DNA of 64,000 bases from Ilex aquifolium. Taxonomy: Eukaryota > Streptophyta > Magnoliopsida > Aquifoliales > Aquifoliaceae. The position numbers and the translations under genes are program-made. The notes beneath the pieces are model-generated. The model had not been told where the DNA came from. It made no database searches and was given only the letters and a program-made list of their open reading frames with translations. The DNA lies in contig OX637404.1 of NCBI GenBank assembly GCA_951799425.1, forward strand, positions 23,060,545-23,124,544, in the 5' to 3' direction. Below, one piece after another: positions 10,201-17,811 of the stretch (position 1 is its first letter; every line of letters begins with the position of its first letter).

Positions 10201-11253
10201 ACAGAGCACAGGTAGAAGAGGATGAAAATAGCGTGGAGAAGGTGGGTAGGGAGTTGAGATGAAGGAGGGTGGGTTGGTTGGGTATCAGGACCTAGGGTTT
10301 CAAGGGGGTTGGGATCGGAGCTTTCTCATTTCGCCGCTTTTACCTTCCTGATTTCAGCGAATGCGATAATCGTACCCTTCTCGGCCCACGATTGAAGGGC
10401 AGCCACCACTCGGGGTTGGACCATGAGGGCGATGCGGCGGAGAGCATCAGGCTGATTAATGGCTCTTGTTACCAAGCTTCTGATCCTGGTATGCAATGTC
10501 CCTTGAACAGCTACAATGGAATTGCGGCCTACAATATCTACAGTGGGCCATTCCGAGATCAACTCAGATTCCGAATGGAGGGCAATTCTGTTGAAGGATG
10601 GAGAGCATGATATGATTGCCGGTGATCCAAACAGATGGCTTCTGTAGATACCTAATTCTTTGCCGTATCTGATCACATCATGTAAGAGAGCGACTGTTAT
10701 AACCTAGTTACATTAAAGTTTTTCATGTAAGAGAGCGACTGTTATAACTTAGTTACATTAAAGTTTTTCACTTTACAAGTATATTATAGTACAAATATGA
10801 TACGTCTCCATACATAGGACCAGAGAAAAGTCCGAAAAAAAGGATTAAAAATCACCTAGGAAAGAGATAAGTCAGTAACAAATATTTGCTAATGACAATG
10901 GTTAATGCCCTAGCTGAAGTAAAAAGGGTTAATTGTTCAATCAAGAAACTAACCATGAATATCCTACGTCAATGGATCATCTACATAAATCACGAAGAAA
11001 CAACTTACCTGCGACGCTTCGAATCAATGAACTCATCAGGGTTGCGGAGAAACTTGAAGTACCAAAGAAATGTAAGCATTTCTCCAAAAAATGGAACACC
11101 CATGTAGCCAGGAGGAAGCTTGGTGCCAGTATTAGAACATCGACTTTTAACAGATAAACCATACCAGAGATCGTTCCACCGCAACAAGAGCCATATGGCG
11201 AGCGGCACAACTCCTACAAACCATGTCAAACACATACCAGCAGTAAGTTCCAT
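622..11253 (-). CDS. Cytochrome P450 gene A (CYP85 clan, CYP88/CYP729-like), 9 exons, LINE in intron 2
   Basis: Predicted haem mono-oxygenase of 485 residues on the ER membrane. Exons: 11253-11009, 10668-10344, 4152-4003, 2647-2390, 2284-2201, 1937-1859, 1403-1297, 1155-1037, 712-622; phases match genes B-D. Residues 1-35 give a membrane anchor, followed by a proline-rich LPPGYMGVPFFGE. The I-helix reads AGYESTS near residue 300 (Ser where most P450s have the oxygen-activating Thr; CYP88A also has Ser). ExxR is in exon 6, PDRW in exon 7, and the haem loop FGGGARICAG has Cys434. The exon 5 donor (AGG then GTACCC) is the weakest splice site. Intron 2 grew from about 185 bases to 6.2 kb by a sense LINE insertion, and intron 7 holds AT and AG repeats. 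It is the most diverged copy of the array. No frame break is seen. Substrate unknown; ent-kaurenoic acid or triterpene oxidation is inferred from family only. Confidence 0.88.
842..1010. repeat. Dispersed repeat in gene A intron 8
   Basis: A stretch with short palindromes (TATCGCGATA) that ends in CCTTGAACCATG. The same ending closes the repeat at about 47200-47520, so both are probably copies of one family. The borders are uncertain. Confidence 0.35.
1216..1290. repeat. (AT)n-(AG)n compound microsatellite in gene A intron 7
   Basis: About 16 AT units followed by about 20 AG units. It fills half of the 141-base intron 7. On the gene strand the intron has no stop codon in the reading frame of its flanking exons. 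Confidence 0.9.
2846..3412. mobile_element. Non-autonomous inverted-repeat element in gene A intron 4
   Basis: AT-rich element of about 570 bases. It opens with TATGAAGCACGGATA and closes with repeated TATCGTATCG and GTCTATGCTTC. A reverse-oriented relative lies at about 57203-58429 in gene D intron 5, with matching interior. The flanks ACACAACC and TCACAACA may be an imperfect 8-base target duplication. It is a MITE-like element of unknown superfamily. Confidence 0.5.
3605..3765. repeat. Small inverted-repeat element in gene A intron 3
   Basis: The left part (AATAATAATGTTACACAC) and right part (GTGCACATATTATTATT) form an imperfect inverted repeat. The length fits a small MITE. The ends are approximate. 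Confidence 0.35.
3821..3980. repeat. Small MITE of the GAGTAATGCTATT family, gene A intron 3
   Basis: The left end (GAGAAATGCTATTTG) and right end (ATAACATTACTCT) are inverted copies. Its right end sits about 20 bases inside intron 3 from exon 3. Relatives with clear 8-base target duplications lie at 54542-54724 and 55385-55766. Confidence 0.5.
4800..4925 (-). repeat. Short tandem repeats in the LINE 3' UTR
   Basis: The unit CAGCACAGAGGAACAAAC (on the plus strand) occurs about three times, with spacers ACCATACCAGAGG or TTACCAACC between copies. It is a small minisatellite just before the 3' end of the LINE. Confidence 0.75.
5009..8662 (-). CDS. LINE ORF2: endonuclease-reverse transcriptase
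   Basis: A 1217-residue protein that nicks target DNA and copies element RNA at the nick. An AP-endonuclease-like domain covers residues 1-235 (Asn8, Glu37, GDFN 141-144, SDHS 227-230). The reverse transcriptase covers about 505-775, with FRPIS at 522, Asp592 in the KVDLMKAYD motif, and FADD at 697-700. A zinc-binding zf-RVT region lies at about 1045-1125 (Cys1089, Cys1092, His1101, Cys1106). No RNase H domain follows, unlike the LINE remnant in gene B. The start ATG overlaps the end of ORF1 by seven bases (ATGTTGA). No break is seen, and length and domain order are those of plant L1 ORF2. Confidence 0.93.
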   Translation of the reverse strand: MLNIACWNIRGLNDPIKQQEIRKIISNQKLDMISIVETKVKPVNKDFVLSKVFRQWNSISNYSSHPFGRIWVGWNPNVLKVNKITETDQLILCNVQSIEGIFEFYVAFVYGANEDQERKRLLVDLKYFALTIAPIPWLVLGDFNVVRGVHESVGCSGRRTIAMEDFDECLQCAALEDLRFSGHFLTWCNNRHDCGLVWRKLDRALVNEYWLQKFPVSEAVFLPSGISDHSPILVRIGPQNVKRRYPFKFFNFWAERENFNHIITQVWREEVQGTLQYQVCTKLKKLKVTLKLLGKDSGDVSMITNAAREELVNFQNLLALDPLNTTIKKQEQAQMLKFTKAAREEECFYRQKSRVKWLQEGDNNTSFFFKSITNRKNRKKILSLRRADGSLTCNESEVKKEAVDYFTQLLGGSVPTMDTFDRKDLLNRIIQNKISSEQGLFLSRDVTPIEVRDVFFSFNDNRAPGPDGFNGCFYKKAWPVIGQDIIRAVMEFFSSGRLLKEFNATIIALVPKVPNPTDIGDFRPISCCNVFYKAIAKIIANRIKLVLRNIIGNNQTAFLPGSRIGDNILLTQEILRDYHKNNGSPRCAVKVDLMKAYDTLNWDFLFDILEGFNFPPILISWIKVCISTPKFSINLNGELVGFFSGSRGIRQGDPLSPYLFVMAMEILTLINHHIISSCHGFKFHWRCKKIKLTQLAFADDLFLFCFGDPRSASLLKEGLDLFQFMSGLQANPRKSNIFLSSVSDEVRISLKTIFRFEEGTLPIKYLGLPLISSSLKAAHCHSLLEKTETRISNWTNRSLSYAGRLQLIQSVLYSLQLYWASHLKLPQQLLDRVEQLLRRFLWKGTELGKSGAKVAWSDVCKPKEEGGLGIRNLRQVNDALMLKYLWQLFTDKQNIWCMWIHSYHLHGKSLWEAKPSQSSSWNWIQMLKLRDLFKPHLVHIIGNGSNTSLWFDNWHPNGPLLGARDLHIFNTSRLPKDAKVSMIIDNNNWSWPVGRSRFLEGISRAMPNYSPDSTKEDIIKWIPKSDGRFTTDSAWNILRTRNTNVPWYCLVWYGHSIPRMSLILWLAIRNRLSTKDRISSFAPQVDATCSLCNQCPESHNHLFFECPYTLDIWNLLLQQCCQIPLALQWNALIAWASDNWKGKSLKSILLKLCLSVTVYNVWRERNNRIFNNRISSQHSLIFRIQSTIRERLSSLKFKAIPRNLLLVHTWNLSTVLV
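8656..10047 (-). CDS. LINE ORF1: gag-like nucleic-acid-binding protein
   Basis: A 463-residue protein expected to coat element RNA. A DUF4283-like region spans about 118-260 and a CCHC zinc knuckle sits at Cys295, Cys298, His303 and Cys308 (CLRCKIFGHNNSSC). The C-terminus has a basic lysine-rich stretch near residue 440 (KVKKKKGKNKK). The frame is complete from the first ATG after the 5' UTR to the ATGTTGA overlap with ORF2, an arrangement known from plant L1 elements. The same junction is recognisable in the decayed LINE at 46230-47650. Confidence 0.88.
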   Translation of the reverse strand: MGDGSNGPYVKGPDPKSGGIAIADSYKTMEVSSKSLLVPVKGPIVANAVKGSSGQSYAKEGGTAGGAHSTPWSQIVRDGNVGKPSFPVEQMKLRYIEPIKRESRTIVHPPQEVATQGSKYWQTCLVGYFIEKKLPFSNVNFLAHKMWDKLGLLEVYANDSGFFVFKFMDEEARVKVVEAGPWLFSGRPLILKKWSANFRMAKEDHSVLPVWVKLLNVPLQFWSEDGISHLASAVGKPLYADTLTSTKKRISFARVCVEINAAEQLVNSFDLDMGTGDSSELLEIKVEYQWKPKQCLRCKIFGHNNSSCPRQSQTSSEKQHSDLISKGKAISSTVIVDPPTNVSEPQGDCSIHLPGSSGVDHMHSNEPPPMENVVTSISVVDNLPDICPAPTSPNKFGCLELQGGQIVVDLSPKVDDKPEGSYEIPNSPKKLLGKVKKKKGKNKKIKGGSMEIPLSPSIPKSPC

Positions 11254-11385
11254 CTCTTTCTTCTACACCTCTCTTCTCGAGCAATTGTTGTCCTTGTGAC
11301 GTGATTGATTCTACGTACAACCCACTTTATATATACTTTGCAAGAATGATTCCTTCTTGATTATTCGAGTGAGTGTTGCTACTAC
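11254..11385 (-). promoter_or_regulatory. Promoter and 5' UTR of P450 gene A
   Basis: A TATA box (TATATATAAA on the gene strand) lies at about 11327-11336, some 75 bases before the ATG. Just upstream is GGAATCATTC. The 5' UTR holds a GTCACAAGG motif; genes B and D have GTCACAAAG in the same place. The start ATG at 11253 is chosen by match to the other three copies. Confidence 0.6.
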
Positions 11386-11734
11386 AAGACATGGATCGAT
11401 ATAAACATTGTCCAATAAGATGAGATTGAAAATATATGATAAGGTATTAAGAGATCAGTACAAGTAGCATATTTTTTGGTTGATTGGGTATATCGGAAAT
11501 TCTTTTGGATTATATTACATAACATTACTATTACTGTTTGTCTTTTGGTATCATAGCCACGCCAGCTTAACGTATATGAGCTAAGTTTTCCTTTTTTAGT
11601 ATTGCTTAGTCACAATCAAGGATCGGACTGGACCAGAGCCTACTTCAATATGAGCTAACATCCAAACAGAACTCACTCACCCTTGAGGAGCTTTAATTGC
11701 GTGAATTAGAGTTTTTTCGGGAGACAAATTTGTT

Positions 11735-11915
11735 GAAATATAAATAGTTAAATTACATCATCTCTAACACCTTTAATATGATATCAAAACAAGAAGTCAT
11801 GTGTTCGAATCATTAAAAGATTTTTATTTGCTAGAATAAAAAATTAGCTTGCACGTGAAGGGACGTGTTAAAATTTAAATACTTAAATTACACCATCTCT
11901 AACAATTTAACAAAA
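11735..11915. repeat. TRIM/LTR-like repeat
   Basis: The segment TTAAATTACATCATCTCTAA recurs about 130 bases later in near-identical form (TTAAATTACACCATCTCTAA). The part between has ATGATATCAAAACAAG and GTGTTCGAATC, like the start of the internal part of small LTR elements. Read as an old fragment of a terminal-repeat element; borders approximate. Confidence 0.4.
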
Positions 11916-11999
11916 TTGTCACAATTTTTTTCTTGTTTTGACTATTTATTCAACGAAATCAGATCATCTTCATTTTATTTTTATTTAATTGGAAATCAA

Positions 12000-12398
12000 A
12001 TACCGTGTACAGATAAGGGCTCCACTTATAAATAATAGATCCCACATATATTAATAATAGATGATCTATCAATGAGTAGAATTATAAAAAATTATAATCG
12101 ATAAAATCTCAATCCTTTTATTTAATCACCTAAATTTTTTAATCGTGATCCACCTTAATTTTATATTCGAAGGTTTCAAAACCGGCTAAAATTTCTTACT
12201 GCTGCCTGCTGGGCAAAAGAACCGACAAATACCCAACTGATAGGATGAAAAGCCACCCAAAATAGAAAGAGGGGAGGACCCCTTGCGGGCCCCACAAAAG
12301 TACAAAAATATTGCACTTCTTTGTCAGGACCTACCGTAGCTATCGAAGCTTAACAGCATGCCACTAGAATTGACAACCCTAGCAACAATGCTCCTTGC
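12000..12398. repeat. Duplicated intergenic segment, copy 1 (pair of 28256-28640)
   Basis: A run of about 390 bases aligns by eye with 28256-28640: both have CCACTTATAAATA, CCCACATATATTAAT, GGGCAAAAGAAC and TGGCTATCGAAG-like blocks in the same order. It forms one end of a longer duplicated segment that resumes at about 15400-17010. A hAT element entered at its right end. Confidence 0.65.
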
Positions 12399-12987
12399 TA
12401 GGGGTGCAAGTGGGATGAATTGGACAGGTTGAACTGTCAACTCTAGCTTAACTTTAAATATATAATCTTTAATCCTAATTTTAATTCTAGCCCTACCTCA
12501 ACTTGAGTACTGTCCAAGTTTAATTCGGGTGGGTTCGGATTGAATTCGGGTTACTTAATTCGGGCTGATTTCGGGTTAAAAATTAGATTGTGTTTGAGTT
12601 ACTTAATTCTGGTTGATTTTTAATGTATAGATTTGATTTTTTCAAGTGTAGATCTAATTTTTTTAAGTGAAGAGAGAAGGAGTGAGAGAGGGAGGAATGA
12701 CGAGTGAGAGAGGGAGGCTGAGAGTCTAAGACAACTCAGACGAGTGACGATTGAGAGAGGGAGGAGTGACAAGTGAGAGAGAGATCTGAGAGTGATGGAA
12801 ACGTAAGGGTGAAGACTTAAAGTGAAGTGAAAGTCTGAACTCTAAAGAATGAAGATAAATACTAACCCTAGTTAAATATATTTATATATTTATGTATATT
12901 CGGGTTCAGCCCGATTTTAATATTAGGGTTGAACCCGACAACTCGAGGCCTCAACCCAAGACTTGCCCAAATTCAATTCGGGTTGGG
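12399..12987. mobile_element. hAT-type non-autonomous element (TAGGGGTGCAA family), right end missing
   Basis: Starts with TAGGGGTGCAAGTGGG and shares its interior (GAGAGAGGGAGGAGTGA, then AACCCGA-rich sequence) with the complete copy at 53850-54475. The inverted right end is absent, so the border at about 12987 is where similarity stops. In the paralogous segment near 28620 this element is absent. Confidence 0.7.
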
Positions 12988-15400
12988 ATCACACGTTCTC
13001 TCATGCGCCGTCGGGGTGCACTGGTGTACCTCCTCCTTCTTCATCTTCTTCCTTGGTCACCTTGACCAAAACCCTAGGTTCCTCTCACCAGCCCTAACCC
13101 CCTACTTCTCACCTTTATTTTTTCCTACTCAGTACACCTTTTTACCTAATTTTTGATCCTAAAGACTCACCACATCATTCTAACAAACCCCATAATTCTC
13201 AAACTTCGAATTAAGCTTAAACCCATCAAAAAAACCGGTCAAAGTTAATCAAAAATAATGTTTTTAGTTTATGGCCAGACCTGCAACTTGCATTTTAACC
13301 ATCTTAACAACTTCTAAATCCATTTCTAAGGCCACCAATGGATTCCTTAGGTCCATTTTAGCTAAGAACAACCTTCCCTCTGAAGATTAACCCCCAAAAC
13401 CAAGAGATCAAAAACCACCCTGACCGAAACTTAATCACCACCACCCCACCACCATTGACCATGGAAAGCTTTGAAATCACCACCAAAGTACTCCTCTATC
13501 TCCCCACAACACAACCATGCCAACCAATTTAACCAAGATGACCTGAAACTCAAAACTCATTTCATAAAACCTAGAACCTGAAAATTTAAAACATGAATTC
13601 GAGCAATTGTAGTGCATGATATGAAATTCTAATAATGCCAGGAGATTCCTAGCCCTCAAATTAGCCTAGTAGCATACCTCTAATCGTTTGAAGTAACCTC
13701 TTCCACAAATCTGAAATTCTAAAATTTAATTTTCTTTCTCTAGCTTCTCTCTTCTCCCTCTATCATCTCTTGGCGGTTCCACCTTATCCAAAGACATGTT
13801 GAATTCTTGAGCACCTCCTCAAACACTCTGTAACCTTGGAGAAGGCTGGGGAGAGCTCTTCTGCTGCCAAGCAACAGTTTGAAAGGAAATGCCATGCAAT
13901 GACATTTCCGTAAATACCTTAAATTTGATTTTTTTTTTAATTACATACCTAATAAAACATGCACTATAAAAATATTTTCTTATTTTTTTCCCGTGCACAT
14001 GCATGCTCGAGTTTTATAACTTGACCTAGTGAATTGGAGCCTAAACCGAGCCGATTCTTATTGGATCGTTTAATGCACTAAATCCGGAATAAACCCGTTA
14101 AACTGGAATAAATTCGCAGAACTGTTTAACCGGACGGTTTATAGCAAACCCATCGGATCAATTACAATGGTAGAAAAGCTGAGTTTTGGCCCTTTTCACA
14201 TTTTGCCTTTGCCCTAAATCTTTTCACCACTTCCCACTCCCACCTACCCACTGCTCTGTGGCTCTACCTTGTCGACAGGCGATGACTTTCTCAACTCCCC
14301 TCTCTCTCTATGCATTTCGAGCCTGCAATCAATCAACGTGGAAATCGAAAAATTTTGAATAAGGGGGCAACGATCTCTGGGAGCTCCACGACGATTTCTT
14401 TACCCAATGCTCTGCGCAGAAGAAGGCTGGACATAGACACAACAGTAGATAAATACTCTCACTCTCACATATCAATCTAGTGTGCTATTATTATTTTAGA
14501 GAGATTTTAGAGTATACTAGTTGGTTGATAATTGATATTGTCATATTGTAATACATTGATAATGCTATATTTGATTTTTATACATTGAATCTATGATAAT
14601 ACTATATTTTATACACTGAAATATTGTAGGGCGCAATTTCAAAAATTAAAATTAATTAAGAGCATAATGTTTGATAAAAAATTATGCAATTAAGATTATG
14701 TAGGGCTTAAAATGAGGTATTTTTCTCTACTTAATGTTATAAGTTGTATTGGAAATTCCAAAATTGAATGTATTGGGATACTGGTTCAAAAAAATGTATT
14801 GGGATACATGTTTGATGATTTTGGAGTTTTTGTTTGATATAATATAGATTAAGTATGCTATTTTCATGATTATTATGATTTTTTAGTCTATTTATAATTA
14901 TTTATTATTTTATTACTGTTTCCTTCAACCAATAGTTGAACAAATAACCCATTGATCCGAAAAAGTTGATGTTCGAACCGAGTTTTAAAAGTATGCTCCA
15001 TACATACCTTTTTGATTTTGAACTGCAAAATACGTCCACCGTTTACCCTAAATCTGTTAAGCGACCATCAGCTCCATAACCATGACCTTACTCGTAGCCA
15101 TTCAGCCCAAAATTGATGCTGATATTCGCAAGTTCTAACGGTGGCTCACCAGTGAGATGCACCTTTTTCTTGCTCTCTCATGAAGCTCAAAGAGAGGAGG
15201 TACTCAGTAGAGACAAAAAGCACTCGATCTATCAACAGTATTCAGATACGTATATTATTATATCCTTTTCTCACTCATGAAGCTCAACCAAGATTGGCAA
15301 ATGGGTCGTATGGCGTTATATTCATGTCATGTCTAAGCTATCCGACTCAATAATAATTATGTATAATCGGGCTTATATCGTTTATAAAATTTATTTTGCT
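12988..15400. other. Intergenic DNA with no recognised gene
   Basis: About 2.4 kb with short open frames only. There are AC/CCA-rich patches (13370-13520) and pyrimidine-rich patches (13720-13830, 14210-14310). I see no P450 exon in it and no clear element ends. Confidence 0.4.
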
Positions 15401-15921
15401 GGTTTGTGTCAGGTTTGATTGGATTTATATCAATTTATTTATTTATTGAGAGTCTCACAGATCCACTTGTTTTGTTTATCGACTCTTTAAGGCTAACCTC
15501 GACCTCAATAATTTCATATCAACTTGACGTTAGATCCCAAGTCATGCCTAGAGATGTGGGGCCTAAGCTCAACACCTTCCCTCTAATGAAGCTCGACCGA
15601 TGGATTTTCAATGTATATAAAACGATTAATAATATTGTGACGTAATTTATTGACATAATTTATTATAATAATTGGATTAATTGTGAGTCCCATCAAATAT
15701 TAAAATTTGGTATTAATTCAACTGTTATAAAGAAACTACATCATTAGTGATGGTGCACAAATCTAAGGACGCACAATCAAATCAATCGAGTGTATGGAGC
15801 AAAATAATTAATAAGGCAATCAATGATAAAAGATAAAGATTGGGTGGTTGGGCCTGGGTGACCTAACCACTGAAGGCGGCAACGGTGGCCGGAGAACTGT
15901 GTTAATAATGGATTACAAGGT

Positions 15922-15961
<40 letters not shown>

Positions 15962-17010
15962 CGAGCTCAAGGTGTGGTGTGTGAGATCTTCTCCCATGTG
16001 TAGGAAGTTTACAATTTATAGACACAGAGCCCTAGTTGTGGCGGTGACGTGAAGGTCAAGCTACTAATTTATCGGGGAGGATAACTACAATTGGGGATAG
16101 ACACTATTTTGGAGTAATAATTATCCCGATGATTACTCTCTAACGTGCATTGACTCTTCCTAGACTCTTGAACTTTGTACTGGGCTGAAGCCATAAACTA
16201 AGTCTAACTTGCATTTTTTAATGATTTGGGCTTAACCCTTGAACTGGACCCAGACATAGTTGGATCTGGGCTCGTCAATTAAATCAGGAGATTAGGTTAA
16301 ATTTTTAGGTTCCAATAGCATTACTTATATTCATATAACACACGAGCAATGCTATTGAGACTTAATTTATCGACCTAATTTGTTGACCAAATTCATTATA
16401 ACCATTTGATACACTACATGATAGTGTTTGATGTATATCACAAATAAAATATTATACGTTTTCTAATTAATAATTGCTACCTATCAAAATTTTTATTTTT
16501 GAATAAATTAACTTTTGTGTCCCAGAAGTTAGTGTTATGTCTGTTTCTCATCACTGTGCACACTGCCAGGTGACATGGATAACTCGGTCACAAAATTTTA
16601 TATCCTAAATAGGATAACAGATTCTGTAGATGCCATTCCCACTTAAAAAAACAAAAAAGTAGAACTATGTTGGGTTAACGAAATACATCAGAAGCTTGTT
16701 TGCATGGCATCAGGCAAGTTTTCGATTGTGTTTGTCTTGATATGCTCATGACTAACACTAAGAACAAATTGTTTCTATTTGGAATCATGGCCCTTGCTTA
16801 AAGAGCATAATTTTTTGTCTTCTTGGGTCATCTTAGTCTCAATCAAGGATCTCACAGGACCCACATGAATAATTATGAAGAAATTCAAACCAAAATCTAT
16901 AGTCGATAATATCTAGTTGATATGATACCAACAAATTATTTTCGGATGTCATAGACATACCCCAAACCCATAGTAAGGTTATGACAACAAAATACAAATC
17001 AAAATTCATA
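15400..17010. repeat. Duplicated P450-type upstream flank, copy 1 (pair of 29750-31870)
   Basis: Blocks at 15400-15620 and 16400-17010 match 29750-29910 and 29920-30710 plus 31799-31870 in order. The part at 16718-16905 (GATATGCTCATGACTAACAC, CTCAATCAAGGATCTCACAG) also resembles sequence upstream of gene D (61260-61420), gene A (about 11540-11640) and gene C (around 53820 and 54480). No P450 gene follows on its left side. It is read as the flank of a lost array member. Confidence 0.6.
15775..16277. repeat. Dispersed 500-base repeat, probably a solo LTR (pair of 37029-37503)
   Basis: Aligns by eye with 37029-37503 over its full length, from CGAGTGTAT to the ending GATCTGGGCTCGTCAA. It includes CCATGTGTAGG and CCCTAGTTGTGGCG. 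It interrupts the duplicated flank, as an insertion would. Target duplications were not resolved. An AG microsatellite lies at 15926-15956. Confidence 0.55.
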
Positions 17011-17186
17011 ATCCCAATACATCCACTAATTTATTAAATAACACATAAAGCAAAATAATTAGATTAAATAAGTCATTAAATATAGCACACACCCAACACA
17101 CATTCAACACACACAGCACACACACTCAGCAGATCAACACACACCGCACACATACATAATACACAGACTCACACACACTGACACAC

Positions 17187-17234
<48 letters not shown>

Positions 17235-17612
17235 AAAATAAACAGAATTTTTTAGGGAAAAAAGAAAAAAAAGAGGGGGAGACCTATTCAACTAAGCATA
17301 ATATGCATATGTATACATAGATCTAAAAGTGTTTACCCTATTGTTCACAGCGAGAAAGAGAAAGATTGATGGAGATTATGTGAGGATGACTTCTTCAAAT
17401 TCTGGGTTCAAAGCATCAATGAGCAGAGCTCCATCGTCTTCTTCGAGTGTGTTGTTCTTTGGCCTTCTGGCTTCTTCGTCGTCCAGAACACACAGATCAG
17501 AGGGGTGTATGTGTGTGTGACACCAGAGTGAGACGAGTGGAAAAAAAGACAAAAAAACCCATTATTTATACCTCCATAAAAAATAACCTTATGTTGTTGT
17601 TAACAATGATCA
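17011..17612. other. Intergenic DNA with AC microsatellite
   Basis: Holds degenerate ACACAC sequence from about 17085 and a pure (AC)n run at about 17188-17232, then unrecognised sequence up to the copia element. A 63-codon open frame at 17329-17520 has no family resemblance. Confidence 0.5.
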
Positions 17613-17804
17613 TATAAGATTGAGGAAATCAACTCTCCTTTTCATATACATTTTGCAGTAATTATATACACATACAGGATAACAAACACTTGTTTGAAAT
17701 CCTAAAATATAGAACAGTTTGAAACTGTTTCCTAACTCTAAGGAACAACTATTTCAAATGAATTCAAAATACAGAAACTAAGGGACTGTTACAATCCTGT
17801 GATA
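17613..17804 (-). repeat. 3' LTR of the copia element
   Basis: 192 bases, nearly identical to the 5' LTR at 22071-22272. It is preceded on the element strand by a purine-rich tract and followed by the target duplication GATCA. Confidence 0.95.
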
Positions 17805-17811
17805 TGCCCCC

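Larger units (their letters stand above)
4332..10337 (-). mobile_element. Full-length L1-like LINE in gene A intron 2
   Basis: Non-LTR retrotransposon of about 6.0 kb, in the same direction as gene A. The 5' UTR (10337 to about 10048) includes a C-run, then come ORF1, ORF2 and a 3' UTR ending in a poly(A) tail (T run at 4332-4342). Both reading frames are open along their whole length, so it looks recent and possibly competent. The 5' end lies about six bases after the end of exon 2, next to GTAAAA. After the tail the intron resumes with CTGACAAGT, matching the GTAAACTGATAAAG start of intron 2 in genes B and C. Target duplication is short or absent, hidden in A residues. Confidence 0.92.
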
